Positions 37,068 to 46,275 are shown, numbered from the stretch's first letter. The stretch: DNA of 64,000 nucleotides from LMUY01 sp965199555 (GCA_965199555.1 CBDASJ010000006.1:248001-312000); one strand, 5' to 3'. Translations and numbers: made by a program. The notes: a model not told the origin generated them from the sequence alone.

Positions 37068-37930
37068 GTCCGCATCCGGGGATCCAGGATGTCGCGCAGC
37101 CCGTCGCCCAGCAGGTTGAAGAACAACACCGTCAGCATCAGCGCCAGGCCGGGGAACGCCACCAGCCACCATTTGCCCGTGGTGATGAAGCGGGCGCCCT
37201 CGGCGACCATGATGCCCCATTCCGGGGTCGGTGCCTGCACGCCCAGCCCGATGAAGGACAGCCCGGCCGCGTTCAGGATCGCCCAGCCGAGATTCAGCGA
37301 GATCTGCACCGCCATGGCCGGCAGCACGTTGGGCAGCAGGAAGCGCAGCACGACGGACAGGTGGCCGTCGCCGCAGGCCCGCGCCGCCTCCACCCAGCCG
37401 GCGTTGCGCCGCACGTTCACCTCGGCGCGGGCAAACCGGACGTAGAACGGCAGGTTGATCACCGCCGTGGCGATGATGATGTTCTCCATCCGGTTGCCCA
37501 ACGCCGCCACCAGCGCCATCGCCAGCACGAACAAGGGGAACGCCATCAGCACGTCGACGAAGCGGCCCACCCAACGGTCCAGCCGGCCGCCGCGATAGCC
37601 GCAGAAGCCGCCGACCACGGCGCCCACGACAAAGGACAGGCTGACGGCGGACAAGGCGATGAACAGGTCCAGCCGGCTGGCCGCGATGATGCGGCTGAAG
37701 ATGTCGCGGCCCAACTGATCGGTGCCCGCCCAATGCGCGGCGTTCGGCGCGGCCAGCGCGTGCGCCACGTCGGACGCAATGGGATCGTACGGCACGATCC
37801 AGGGCGCGAACACCGCCACCAGTGCCAGCAGCAAGGTGCCCGCCGCCGCCACCGCCGTGACCGGGTTGCCGCGCAGCACGAACAGCACGTGGCGCGGGGT
37901 GCTGGCCCGGGAAAGCGCGGCGGCACTCAT
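37064..37930 (-). CDS. Peptide-type ABC transporter permease (DppC family)
   Basis: 288-residue inner-membrane permease with about six membrane segments. The N-terminal OppC_N part (VFAPWIVPYDPIA) leads to the GTDQLGRDIFSRIIAASR motif near 69-86. The coupling loop lies near EAARACGDGHLSVVLRFLLP. The ATG overlaps the DppB stop (ATGA), and its own stop overlaps the ATPase start, so the operon is fully coupled. It pairs with the DppB-type protein to form the channel. Confidence 0.94.
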   Translation of the reverse strand: MSAAALSRASTPRHVLFVLRGNPVTAVAAAGTLLLALVAVFAPWIVPYDPIASDVAHALAAPNAAHWAGTDQLGRDIFSRIIAASRLDLFIALSAVSLSFVVGAVVGGFCGYRGGRLDRWVGRFVDVLMAFPLFVLAMALVAALGNRMENIIIATAVINLPFYVRFARAEVNVRRNAGWVEAARACGDGHLSVVLRFLLPNVLPAMAVQISLNLGWAILNAAGLSFIGLGVQAPTPEWGIMVAEGARFITTGKWWLVAFPGLALMLTVLFFNLLGDGLRDILDPRMRT

Positions 37931-38958
37931 TCGATCGACACGCGCGGGTCGGCGATGCCGTACAGCACGTCGATCAATACGTTCACCAGCACGAAGATCG
38001 TCGCCATCAGCAGCACGAAGGCCTGCACGGGCGCGTAGTCCGAGGCGAGCAAGGCGTCCAGCGCGTAGGAGGCGACGCCGGGCCAGGAGAACACCTTTTC
38101 CACCAGCACGTTGGCGCCGAGCATGGTGGAGAACACGATGCCGGTGATCGTCAGCACCGGCAGCAGCGCGTTGCGCAACGCGTATGCCACCACGATGCGC
38201 GGCCGGCGCAGGCCCACGGATTGCGCCGTGCGGATGAAGTCGCTGCCCAGCACGGACAGCATGGAGGCGCGGGTCATGCGCGCCAGCGGCGCCAGGACGA
38301 ACAGCGCCATGGACACCGCCGGCAGCAGCAATTGCGTGAACGCCGCCCACCAGCCCTGCCAATCGCCGACCAGGGCGAAATCCAAAAGATAGAAACCGGT
38401 GATGTCCGGCGGCGTGGACGCGAAGATGTCGAGCCGCGCCGTCGGGTCGGGTGCCCAGCCCAGCAGGTAATAAAAGACGTAGATCAACAGCAACCCCGAC
38501 ACGAAGGTGGGCACGCACACCCCCAGCGTGCACAGCATGCGCACGGCGTGGTCGACCGGGGAGCCCGGCCGCAGCGCCGCCGTAACGCCCAACGGGACCG
38601 ACAACAGCAGCGCGATCGCCAGGGCGGTGAAGGTCAGCTCCAGCGACGCGGGCAGCCGCCGTTCCATGTCTTGCGTCACCGGCTGCCCGGTGGTCAGCGA
38701 GCGGCCGAGATTGCCGGTGGCGACGTCGGCCAAATAGCGGGCGAGCTGGACCACCATTGGCCGGTCCAGCCCCATGGAATGGCGGATGTCTTCGATTTCC
38801 GCCTTCCCCGCGCTTGGGCCGGAGGCGAAGAACACGGCCGGGTCACCCGGCAACACGCGCATCAGCACGAACGTCACCACCACCACGCCGAGCAGGGCCG
38901 GAATGGAGGACAGCAACCGCCGCCCGACCCGCCGGGCGATACCCGCCGCGATGCTCAC
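37927..38958 (-). CDS. Peptide-type ABC transporter permease (DppB family)
   Basis: 343-residue inner-membrane permease. The first membrane helix is followed by the family motif LMRVLPGDPAVFFA near 33-46 and SMGLDRPMVVQLARYL near 61-76. The EAA-type coupling loop lies around FIRTAQSVGLRRPRIVVAYALRNALLP, written here only in part as GLRRPRIVVAYALRNA. The start codon is GTG at 38958. It lies 39 bp after the binding-protein gene in the operon and overlaps dppC. Confidence 0.93.
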   Translation of the reverse strand: MSIAAGIARRVGRRLLSSIPALLGVVVVTFVLMRVLPGDPAVFFASGPSAGKAEIEDIRHSMGLDRPMVVQLARYLADVATGNLGRSLTTGQPVTQDMERRLPASLELTFTALAIALLLSVPLGVTAALRPGSPVDHAVRMLCTLGVCVPTFVSGLLLIYVFYYLLGWAPDPTARLDIFASTPPDITGFYLLDFALVGDWQGWWAAFTQLLLPAVSMALFVLAPLARMTRASMLSVLGSDFIRTAQSVGLRRPRIVVAYALRNALLPVLTITGIVFSTMLGANVLVEKVFSWPGVASYALDALLASDYAPVQAFVLLMATIFVLVNVLIDVLYGIADPRVSIE

Positions 38959-38997
38959 GCCGGCGGCAGCAGGAATCCGCTTGGCCGCATGCAGCCG

Positions 38998-40611
38998 CTA
39001 GATTCGCTTCAACTCACGGAAATCGGCTTGGCGATAGAACTGGTAGGTGTAGCCGTCCACCGACTTGGCCATGACCGCATCCTGGTTCGGCTGCCACAGC
39101 ATTACCAGCGGCACCTGCTCCTGGAAGATCTCGATCATCTTCTTGCACTCGTCGTCATACTTCGCGGCGTCCAATTGGAAGCGCGCCTCGTTCGCCAGCG
39201 ACTCGATGTCCGAGTTCTTCCAGCTCGCGAAATTCCAGCGCTGGTCACGGGTGAAATACAGAAAGAAGTAATAGTACGTGGCGGGCAGCCAGGCCGTCGC
39301 GCCGTCCGTGTAGAACGGCAGGGTCTTGTTGGCCTCCATCGTGTTGAACTCGGCGTCCGGCTTCTTCTGGATGTCCACCTCGATGCCGATCTTGCCCAGC
39401 GCTTCCTTCACCAGGGCGGCCATGGGTTCCGCCGTGGCGGCCTGGCCGGTGCTGATGGCGAAGGTCGTCTTGAACCCGTTCGGCATCCCTGCCTCGGCAA
39501 GCAACTGCTTGGCCCGCGCCGCGTCGGTCTTGAACGGCATGGGCTGCGGGAAGCCGGTGTTGGGTGGCGTGCCCTGCCAGCTCGCACCGAACAACTTGGC
39601 GCCGCGGCCGAAGATCGCCGCCTGGAACATGTCCTCGTACGGCAAGGCGGCGGCGATGGCCTGCCGAACCTTGACGTTGTCGAACGGCGCCATGCCCGTG
39701 TTCATGGTGATGTGGGTGAAGCCGTTATTCTGCGGGATCGACGCGACCTTGACTTTGGTGGACTTGTCCATGGTCGGCATGTCGCTGGCCGCCAGGTCGA
39801 TCGACAGGTCGGCGTCGCCGCGTTCCAGCAGGTTGGCGCGCGTCGCCGGCTCCGGCACGGTTTGCACGATGATGCGCTTGAAGTTCGGCAACTGGCCGTC
39901 CGCGCCGCCGGTCCATTTCTCGTTGCGGCGCAGGATCACGCTTTCGCCGGCCTTGTAGCTTTCCACGATATAGGCGCCGCTCGCCGCGGTGTTGGTCTTC
40001 ATCCATTCCTGCGCCCACGGGTCTTCCGGGGTGGCATGCTGCTTGGCGAGCTTGCTGTTGATCATGATGGCGTAGCACACGCACAGATTGCCCAGGCCGA
40101 GCCGATCCGGCTTGGGCAGCGTCATCGCCACCGTGTGGGCGTCCACTATGCGGAACTGGTCGGGACTGGTGATCGACCCGGTGGCCATCTGCGGCGGCGC
40201 CAGCGACTTGGCCTGCACCATGCGGTCCAGCGACCACTTGATGTCCTCTGCCGTCACCGGGGAGCCGTCATGCCAGGTGGCATCCGGGCGCAGCGTGATG
40301 GTGATCGTCAGGCCGTCCGGGCTGATCGTGTAGCCCTTGGCCAATTCGCCGCGGATCGTGTCGGGGTCGAAGGTCCAGTAATCGCCGATCCGCTTGCGGC
40401 CGAAGGTGAACAGCCGGTCGTAGACGTTCATGCACAGGCCGAACGACTCGCGGGTGGCGCCCGGCATGGTGGTGTCGAGCGTGTTCACCGTGGCGCCCGT
40501 GACGTAGCGCAGCGTTTCCGCCCGGGTCTGCCCGAAGGCGATCTGCGGCCACGACGCCAGCCACGCGGCCCCCGCCGCACCCTGGAGGACCGACCGACGA
40601 TTGATCTGCAT
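38998..40611 (-). CDS. ABC transporter substrate-binding protein, family 5, with Tat-type signal
   Basis: 537-residue periplasmic solute-binding protein of the peptide/nickel family. The N-terminus MQINRRSVLQG followed by an Ala-rich hydrophobic stretch and FGQ resembles a twin-arginine signal. The mature part has the SBP_bac_5 layout, for example ATWHDGSPVTAEDIKWSLDR near 125-144 and AFSxGQ-like loops later. The ATG at 40611 is chosen over the upstream frame to 40746. It is the first gene of the operon with dppB, dppC, the fused ATPase and the monooxygenase. The ligand cannot be predicted. Confidence 0.92.
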   Translation of the reverse strand: MQINRRSVLQGAAGAAWLASWPQIAFGQTRAETLRYVTGATVNTLDTTMPGATRESFGLCMNVYDRLFTFGRKRIGDYWTFDPDTIRGELAKGYTISPDGLTITITLRPDATWHDGSPVTAEDIKWSLDRMVQAKSLAPPQMATGSITSPDQFRIVDAHTVAMTLPKPDRLGLGNLCVCYAIMINSKLAKQHATPEDPWAQEWMKTNTAASGAYIVESYKAGESVILRRNEKWTGGADGQLPNFKRIIVQTVPEPATRANLLERGDADLSIDLAASDMPTMDKSTKVKVASIPQNNGFTHITMNTGMAPFDNVKVRQAIAAALPYEDMFQAAIFGRGAKLFGASWQGTPPNTGFPQPMPFKTDAARAKQLLAEAGMPNGFKTTFAISTGQAATAEPMAALVKEALGKIGIEVDIQKKPDAEFNTMEANKTLPFYTDGATAWLPATYYYFFLYFTRDQRWNFASWKNSDIESLANEARFQLDAAKYDDECKKMIEIFQEQVPLVMLWQPNQDAVMAKSVDGYTYQFYRQADFRELKRI

Positions 40612-40723
40612 GTTCACCACCCAGGCTGCTGAAAACGGGCGGCGTCTCGTCCCGGAAACTTTGTTGCAGCTACTCATAGGGCCGTGGGCAGCCATGCGCA
40701 ATCCGGGGGCGTCGGGTTGGCGT

Positions 40724-41560
40724 TCAGGCCCGACGGGTCTCCGCAACCATGCGGCGAATGTCGTCCGGCGACGCCCCTGCCTCCCGCAACGCGCGCAGGC
40801 TGCCGGCGCCGTCCCGCTTGGCCAGCCGCTTGCCCGCGGCGTCCGCCAGCAGAGGCCGGTGGGCGTAGCCGGGCTCCGGCCAGCCGAGCAAAGCTTGCAA
40901 CACGCGGTGGATGTCCGTCGACGGGAGCAGGTCGACCCCGCGCGTCACCAGCGTGACGCCCTGCACCGCGTCGTCATGCGTGACGCACAGATGGTAGCTG
41001 CCGACGGCGTCGCGGCGGGACAGCACCACGTCGCCGAACCGCTCCGGGTGGCAGGGCACGCGCCCCTGCCCTTCCTCGGCAAAGCCCAGCCGCCCGGTTC
41101 GCGCGCAGGCCGCCGCGAGGTCCAGCCGCAATGCGTAAGGCTGGCCGGCCGCGATCCGATCCCCCCGTTCGGCCGGTGAAAGGGTGCGGCATGTCCCGGG
41201 GTACACCGGGCCATCCGGCCCATGCGGCGCCGTCTGCGCGCGCAACACGTCCGCCCGGGTGCAGAAGCACGGGTAAACCAATCGTTCGTCGGCCAAGCGA
41301 CGCAAGACCGCGCGATATTCGTCGAGGTGGGCGGATTGCGTCCGCACGGCCCCATGCCAGTCGAGGCCAAGCCAGAGCAGATCCTCCGCGGCCGCCGCCG
41401 CGAAGGCCGGGCGACAGCGGGCAGCGTCGATGTCCTCCAGCCGCAGCAGGAACCGACCGTTCGCGTCCCGCGCCCGCTGCCAGGCGTCCAGCGCCACGCT
41501 CGCATGGCCCAGATGCAGCAGGCCGGTCGGGCTGGGGGCGAATCGGGTGGTCATGGACAT
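40724..41560 (-). CDS. gluQ: Glutamyl-Q tRNA(Asp) synthetase
   Basis: 278-residue truncated glutamyl-tRNA synthetase paralogue that attaches glutamate to queuosine in the anticodon of tRNA-Asp. It starts MTTRFAPSPTGLLHLGHASV with the HIGH-like motif, carries a zinc-type cluster CFC followed by YPGTC, and ends the catalytic core with KRLAKRDGA, the KMSKS equivalent. The anticodon-binding domain of true GltX is missing, as expected. ATGs at 41560 and 41554 are both possible. It lies upstream of the transporter operon with a 112-bp gap and diverges from a carboxylesterase gene. Confidence 0.94.
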   Translation of the reverse strand: MSMTTRFAPSPTGLLHLGHASVALDAWQRARDANGRFLLRLEDIDAARCRPAFAAAAAEDLLWLGLDWHGAVRTQSAHLDEYRAVLRRLADERLVYPCFCTRADVLRAQTAPHGPDGPVYPGTCRTLSPAERGDRIAAGQPYALRLDLAAACARTGRLGFAEEGQGRVPCHPERFGDVVLSRRDAVGSYHLCVTHDDAVQGVTLVTRGVDLLPSTDIHRVLQALLGWPEPGYAHRPLLADAAGKRLAKRDGAGSLRALREAGASPDDIRRMVAETRRA

Positions 41561-41606
41561 GGGCGGGCAGCCGGTGTGAGGTCGCCGCTCTTTGCGGGAG
41601 GCGGCG

Positions 41607-42257
41607 ATGGTGGAGTTGCGGGCAAACCGATGGGGACCGGCCTCGGGCGGGGTGGCGCGCCAACTGATCGTGTTATGCCACGGAGTCGGCGCCGATGGCC
41701 ACGACCTGATCGACCTGGCGCCGCATTGGGGCAAGAGCTTTCCGGACGCCGCGTTTTCCGCCCCCGACGCGCCGGAGCCCTACGACAGCGGCCCGTCCGG
41801 CCGGCAATGGTGGGCCATCGGCGACCGCAACCCGGCGCACATGGCCGCCGGCGCGGCCAAGGCGCAATCCCAACTGGACGCCTTCGTCGACGGCGAACTC
41901 GCCCGGCTGACCCTGCCGGCGGAGTCGTACGCGCTGATGGGGTTCAGCCAGGGCGCCATGATGGTGCTGTATGCCGGGCTGCGCCGGGCGACGCCGCCGT
42001 GCGCGATCCTGGCCTATTCCGGCGCCCTGGTCGCACCCGAGCAGTTGGCGGCGCGGCGCAACAGCGCCCCCGTGCTGCTGGTGCACGGCGAGTCGGACCA
42101 GGTGGTTCCGGCCTTTCGCTCCCGCGACGCTGCCACCGCATTGCGAGCGGCCGATATCCGGGTGGAAACGCTGTTCGTCCCGGGACTGGGCCACGGTATC
42201 GACCCGGCCGGGCTGGATGCGGGCACCGCCGCGTTGCGCGCGGGCTTCGGACTGTGA
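41607..42257 (+). CDS. Phospholipase/carboxylesterase family hydrolase
   Basis: 216-residue alpha/beta hydrolase of the carboxylesterase type 2 family. The nucleophile is in MGFSQGAMM (Ser at about 114); the acid is expected in GESDQVVP and the His in GLGHGIDPAG. No signal peptide is present. The ATG at 41607 has GGGAGG five bases upstream; the in-frame TTG at 41592 is less likely. Members hydrolyse short acyl esters or lysophospholipids. Confidence 0.92.
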   Translation: MVELRANRWGPASGGVARQLIVLCHGVGADGHDLIDLAPHWGKSFPDAAFSAPDAPEPYDSGPSGRQWWAIGDRNPAHMAAGAAKAQSQLDAFVDGELARLTLPAESYALMGFSQGAMMVLYAGLRRATPPCAILAYSGALVAPEQLAARRNSAPVLLVHGESDQVVPAFRSRDAATALRAADIRVETLFVPGLGHGIDPAGLDAGTAALRAGFGL

Positions 42258-42399
42258 CGGGCTTGTGAATAGCGGGACCCTGCCTTGCGGCGGACGGGAC
42301 GGTCTGCGATAAGCGGCTCGGGTTTTGGCGGCGCATATATCTGGCGGTCCGGCCTCGTTGCGATCCCAGCTATAGCGGCCGCTCCCGAAGGAGCGCGCT

Positions 42400-42963
42400 T
42401 TGCCTGACGGCGGATTGCATTACCCGGCCCTGGTGCTGAACGCGGATTTTCGCCCGCTGTCCTATTTCCCGCTTTCCGTCTGGGCTTGGCAGGATGCCGT
42501 GAAGGCCGTGTTCCTGGATCGCGTGTCGGTGCTGAACGAATACGAGGTCGCGGTCCGCTCCCCGTCCATGTCCATGAGGCTGCCCAGCGTCATCGCGCTG
42601 AAGGACTACATCCCGGCGGCACGGCGGCCGGCGTTCACCCGATTCAACGTTTTCCTGCGCGACGCCTTCACCTGCCAGTATTGCAGCGACCGGCTGCCGA
42701 CGCAGGATCTGACGTTCGACCACGTGATCCCGCGCAGCCGCGGCGGCCGCACCACCTGGGAAAACGTCGTCACCGCCTGCGGTTCGTGCAACCTGCTGAA
42801 GGGCTCACGCCTGCCGCGGGAATGCGGCATGCACCCGCGCCAATCGCCGTGTCAGCCGAGCACCTGGGAATTGCAGGAAAACGGCCGCGCCTTTCCGCCG
42901 AACTACCTGCACGAAAGCTGGCGCGACTATCTGTATTGGGATTCGGAGCTGTTGGAGAACTGA
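42400..42963 (+). CDS. HNH endonuclease family protein
   Basis: 187-residue protein of a conserved alphaproteobacterial HNH family. The HNH/zinc core at about residues 85-135 has CQYC, then LTFDHVIPRSRGGRTTWENV with the His and Asn, then CGSCNLLKG, so both zinc knuckles and the active His are present. The start is TTG at 42400 with AAGGAG seven bases upstream. A conserved N-terminal domain (PALVLNADFRPLSYFPL) precedes it. Its role is unknown; wide conservation suggests a housekeeping function rather than a restriction enzyme. Confidence 0.9.
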   Translation: MPDGGLHYPALVLNADFRPLSYFPLSVWAWQDAVKAVFLDRVSVLNEYEVAVRSPSMSMRLPSVIALKDYIPAARRPAFTRFNVFLRDAFTCQYCSDRLPTQDLTFDHVIPRSRGGRTTWENVVTACGSCNLLKGSRLPRECGMHPRQSPCQPSTWELQENGRAFPPNYLHESWRDYLYWDSELLEN

Positions 42964-42981
42964 GCGGCACGCTGCCTCGCT

Positions 42982-43515
42982 TCACACCCGCTTGCTGACG
43001 GCGATGGCGACCTTGCAGCCGATCTTGATCACCCGGCTCATCAACGCATACGCCGGCGCAAGCTCGGCCTCGTTCGCCAGGCCGATGTCGCGGTGCTCCA
43101 GTTCCTCCTCGCGGAACCTCTCGATGGTGGAGCGCAGGCCCGCCTCGTCGTCTTCCAGGCTGGCGGCTTGCTCGGCGTAGTGCTCGTCGATCGCTTCCTC
43201 CACCGCCACCGTGCAGGCCATGGCGCCCCGTTCGCCGATCAGTGCGGTGGCCGCCCCCAGGGCAAAGCCGGCGATATGCCAAAGCGGCAGCAGCGCGGTG
43301 GGCCGCACGCGGCGGTCGGCCACCAGGGTGGCGAAGGTTTCGCGGTGCACCTCCTCCTGCGCCAGCATGTGGCGCAGCGTGTCGCCGTGCTGGCCCCGAC
43401 CCAGCACGGCCAACTGGCCCTGGTAGATGCGAGCCGCGCCATACTCGCCGGCATGGTCGACGCGGATCATCTCCGCCAGGCGGTCGCGCTTGGATTGGTC
43501 GCCTGGCAAGGTCAT
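42982..43515 (-). CDS. coq7: Demethoxyubiquinone hydroxylase (Coq7/UbiF type)
   Basis: 177-residue di-iron monooxygenase for a late hydroxylation in ubiquinone synthesis. The ferritin-like ligands are all visible: Glu24 in HAGEYGA, Glu54 and His57 in AQEEVHRE, the Glu of VAVEEAIDEHY near 106, and EEELEHRD near 137-144. It is membrane-associated. The ATG overlaps the dsbB stop (ATGA), so dsbB and coq7 form a leftward pair. Confidence 0.96.
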   Translation of the reverse strand: MTLPGDQSKRDRLAEMIRVDHAGEYGAARIYQGQLAVLGRGQHGDTLRHMLAQEEVHRETFATLVADRRVRPTALLPLWHIAGFALGAATALIGERGAMACTVAVEEAIDEHYAEQAASLEDDEAGLRSTIERFREEELEHRDIGLANEAELAPAYALMSRVIKIGCKVAIAVSKRV

Positions 43516-44012
43516 GCGGTGCTCCGTTGCGTGGTCCGAGCCAGGGAGATGGCCAGGAACAGCCCGAATGCCAGGGCCAGCAGCCCGTTAGCCGCCGCCA
43601 TGGACACCGGAATGCCGGGGATCAGAAAGGTCGGGTCGTCGCACGGCTTGGCGGGGTGCGCCGGCATGCGGGCCAGGCGTTGCGCGATGCTGCCGCCCCC
43701 CAGGTTCGGGGCGGCACATTCCGGCAGCGGGCTTGGCCACCAGCCCTGCTCCACCCCCACATGCACGCCCGCCACCGCCACGGAAGCGGCCATGCACAGC
43801 ACCACGCCCCACAGGAACAGCGCCGGGCCGATCCGCCGCCACGGCACCAGCGCCGCTGCCGCGAGCAAGGCGGCGACCCGATATGGCCAGCGTTCCACCA
43901 AGCACAGCGCGCAGGGCACCAGCCCGCCGTAATGCTCCGCCCCCAAGGCGACGCCCAGGGCGCCCAAGGCGACCAGGAGGGACAGCACGGCCAGCAGGGT
44001 CAGTCGCGTCAT
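43512..44012 (-). CDS. Disulfide bond formation protein DsbB family
   Basis: 166-residue inner-membrane quinone reductase that reoxidises a periplasmic DsbA. Four hydrophobic segments are visible. The first periplasmic Cys pair is in VPCALCLVERWPYR near residues 33-46, and the second in PECAAPN and KPCDD. The ATG at 44012 gives the usual start TRLTLLAVL; the frame to 44096 runs into the divergent GST gene. It is coupled to coq7, and both depend on ubiquinone. A DsbA-like partner is encoded at 57749-58480. Confidence 0.93.
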   Translation of the reverse strand: MTRLTLLAVLSLLVALGALGVALGAEHYGGLVPCALCLVERWPYRVAALLAAAALVPWRRIGPALFLWGVVLCMAASVAVAGVHVGVEQGWWPSPLPECAAPNLGGGSIAQRLARMPAHPAKPCDDPTFLIPGIPVSMAAANGLLALAFGLFLAISLARTTQRSTA

Positions 44013-44086
44013 GCCGGCCTTCTCGCCTGCTTCCCCCACCGTGGCAAACGCCGTAGCGTCCGCCGACGGCATGGGAGCAGGAAACG

Positions 44087-44713
44087 ATGCGGACACTCTG
44101 GGGCCGGGCCAACTCGTCCAACGTGATGAAGGTCGTCTGGCTGATGGAGGAGCTGTCGCTGCCCTACCAGCGAATCGACGTCGGCGGCCCGTTCGGGCGC
44201 ACCCACGACGCCGATTACCTCGCCATGAACCCCAACAGCACGGTGCCCACGCTGGTGGAGGAGGATGGCTTCACCCTGTGGGAAAGCAACGTCATCCTGC
44301 GCTACCTGGCGGGCCAACACGCCGGCGCCACGCAACTCTGGCCGGCGGAGCCGCGGGCGCGCGCGGATGTCGACCGGTGGATGGACTGGCAGCACACCGT
44401 GCTGGGTCCGCCGATGACGGCGGTGTTCCAGGGGCTGGTGCGGACGGCGCCCGAACAGCGGAACCAGGCGGCGATCGAAGCGGCTGCGGCCAAGCTGGGC
44501 CAGGCCTGGCGCCTGCTGGACGGACAACTCGCCGGGCGAGACTACATCACCGGGCCGGACCTCAGCTTGGCCGACGTCGCTCTGGGCGTGTACGTGCACC
44601 GCTGGTTCTCGCTTCCCTTGCAGCGGCCGGACCTGCCGCATGTGCGCGCCTGGTATGACCGCCTGCTCGCCCGGCCCGCGTATCGCCAGCACTGCGCGAC
44701 GCCGCTGACCTGA
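44087..44713 (+). CDS. Glutathione S-transferase
   Basis: 208-residue cytosolic GST. The thioredoxin-like N-terminal domain starts MRTLWGRANSSNVMKVVW with a Ser pair where the catalytic residue is expected, and includes NSTVPTLVEEDGFTLWES, the cis-Pro and glutathione gamma-glutamyl site near 49-66. The helical C-terminal domain contains DLSLADVALG, the N-capping box. AGCAGGAAACG lies before the ATG. It diverges from dsbB. The class and substrate are not clear from sequence. Confidence 0.93.
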   Translation: MRTLWGRANSSNVMKVVWLMEELSLPYQRIDVGGPFGRTHDADYLAMNPNSTVPTLVEEDGFTLWESNVILRYLAGQHAGATQLWPAEPRARADVDRWMDWQHTVLGPPMTAVFQGLVRTAPEQRNQAAIEAAAAKLGQAWRLLDGQLAGRDYITGPDLSLADVALGVYVHRWFSLPLQRPDLPHVRAWYDRLLARPAYRQHCATPLT

Positions 44714-44814
44714 CGGACACCCATCCCGGGCAGGTCTGCCCGTCGCCCGGCACACTGGGCGAACCGGTGGCTGATCCGGTACTAACGCCACCGGCAGAGC
44801 GGACGGGAGTGACA

Positions 44815-46275
44815 ATGGAAGCCGTGAGTTCACCGGCGGAGCTGATGTCCGCTGCCAGCCGCCGCCGGGTGGTGGCGGCGATGCTGATCTCCACCTTCAT
44901 GGCGGCGGCGGAGGTGACCATCATCAGCACCGCCATGCCCACCATCGTGGCACGGGTCGGCGGCTTCAACCTGTTCACCTGGGCCTTCGGCATCTACCTG
45001 CTGGGCCAGGCGGTCACCACGCCGATCTACGGCCGCCTGGCGGACCTTTACGGCCGCCGCCTGGTTTACCTCGGCAGTACGGGGCTGTTCCTGGTGGGCT
45101 CGCTGCTGTGCGGCCTGGCCTGGAGCATGCCGGCGCTGATCGTGTTCCGGGGCATCCAGGGCCTGGGCGGCGGCGGGCTGGTGCCGTTGGCCACCACCAT
45201 CATCAGCGACGTGGCGCCGGCGGAGAACCGCACGCGGCTGCTCAGCTACGTGTCCGGCATCTGGGGCATCGCGGCCATCGTAGGGCCGATGCTGGGCTCG
45301 CTGTGCGTGGGCACGGTGGGCTGGCCCTTCGTGTTCTGGCTCAACCTGCCGGTCGGCGCGCTCACCATCCTCCTGGTATCGCGCCACCTGAAGGAAGCGC
45401 CACTCGCCGGGCGCGGCGGCCAGGTGGACCTGCTCAGCAGCGGGTTGCTGGCGGCCGGCGTGGGCGCGGCGATGGCGGCGCTGATCCAATGGGACACGCT
45501 GTCGACCACAACGCTCGCCGTGCTGTGGATCGCGGCCGCCATCTGCCTGGCCGCGTTCGCGGTGCGGGAGCGCAAGGCGGCGCATCCGATGCTGGCCGCG
45601 TTCCTCCTGCGCCGGAAGGTGATCCTGGCCGCCAACGCGTCCGGCCTGATCTGTGGCGCACTGATCATCGGCACGACGGCGTTCCTGCCGGCCTGGGTGC
45701 AGGGCGTGGAAGGCAGCACCGCCCTGGCCGCGGGGTTCGTGCTGGGCCTGATGACGGTGAGCTGGACCAGCACCAGCATGAGCCTCGGCCGCTTCAAGCA
45801 TCTGCCAGTCCGTGCCCTGGCCATCGCGGGGGCGGTCGCGTTGGCGCTAGGCGGCGCCGGGCTGCTGACGCTGCCGCATGGCGGCTGGACGATGCTGCTG
45901 GGGGCGTGCGTGGTGCTCGGCGCCGGGCTTGGCTGCAGCAGCTTCGTGTTCACCGTGGCGATCCAGTCCACCGTCTCGCAAGGGGATCGCGGGCGCGCGA
46001 CGGCGCTGTTCTATTTCTCGCGGCTGATCGGGCAGGCCGTGGGTGCGGCGGCGTTCGGCGGCATCCTGAATGCCGGCCTGGCGACCGGCGGGCCAGAGGC
46101 GCACGGGGCCTTGCGGGCGCTGATGGATGGGGCCAGCCGGGCCGCGCTGCCAATGGAGGAGGTGCAGCGCCTCAGCACGGTGCTCACGGGGGCCCTGCAC
46201 GACGTGTTCACCGCCATGCTGGTGCTGACGCTGCTGAGCCTGCCCGTGGCGCTGATCGTGCCGCGCCGCCGCTAG
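44815..46275 (+). CDS. MFS transporter, DHA2 (14-TMS drug:H+ antiporter) family
   Basis: 486-residue inner-membrane exporter. The loop motif GRLADLYGRRLVYLGS between helices 2 and 3 and the motif C-like SGIWGIAAIVGPMLGS in helix 5 identify the drug:H+ antiporter group. The length and number of hydrophobic segments fit 14 helices. The ATG at 44815 has GGGAG just upstream; a GTG at 44767 would add 16 residues. No local repressor or membrane-fusion partner is seen. Its TAG stop overlaps the stop of the convergent oxidoreductase in a shared CTAG. Confidence 0.92.
   Translation: MEAVSSPAELMSAASRRRVVAAMLISTFMAAAEVTIISTAMPTIVARVGGFNLFTWAFGIYLLGQAVTTPIYGRLADLYGRRLVYLGSTGLFLVGSLLCGLAWSMPALIVFRGIQGLGGGGLVPLATTIISDVAPAENRTRLLSYVSGIWGIAAIVGPMLGSLCVGTVGWPFVFWLNLPVGALTILLVSRHLKEAPLAGRGGQVDLLSSGLLAAGVGAAMAALIQWDTLSTTTLAVLWIAAAICLAAFAVRERKAAHPMLAAFLLRRKVILAANASGLICGALIIGTTAFLPAWVQGVEGSTALAAGFVLGLMTVSWTSTSMSLGRFKHLPVRALAIAGAVALALGGAGLLTLPHGGWTMLLGACVVLGAGLGCSSFVFTVAIQSTVSQGDRGRATALFYFSRLIGQAVGAAAFGGILNAGLATGGPEAHGALRALMDGASRAALPMEEVQRLSTVLTGALHDVFTAMLVLTLLSLPVALIVPRRR

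Noticed and set aside
35421..37445. 674-codon plus-strand open frame opposite the fused ABC ATPase
   Set aside because: Antisense shadow; composition is low-complexity and no motif is recognisable.
38221..40632. Very long plus-strand open frame (803 codons) opposite the ABC operon
   Set aside because: Antisense shadow of G+C-rich codons; Arg/His/Gly-rich with no domain, while the minus strand encodes clear DppB and binding protein.
42400..42963. HNH protein as part of a restriction or defence island
   Set aside because: No methyltransferase, helicase or other defence gene is adjacent, and the family looks like a widely conserved chromosomal one.
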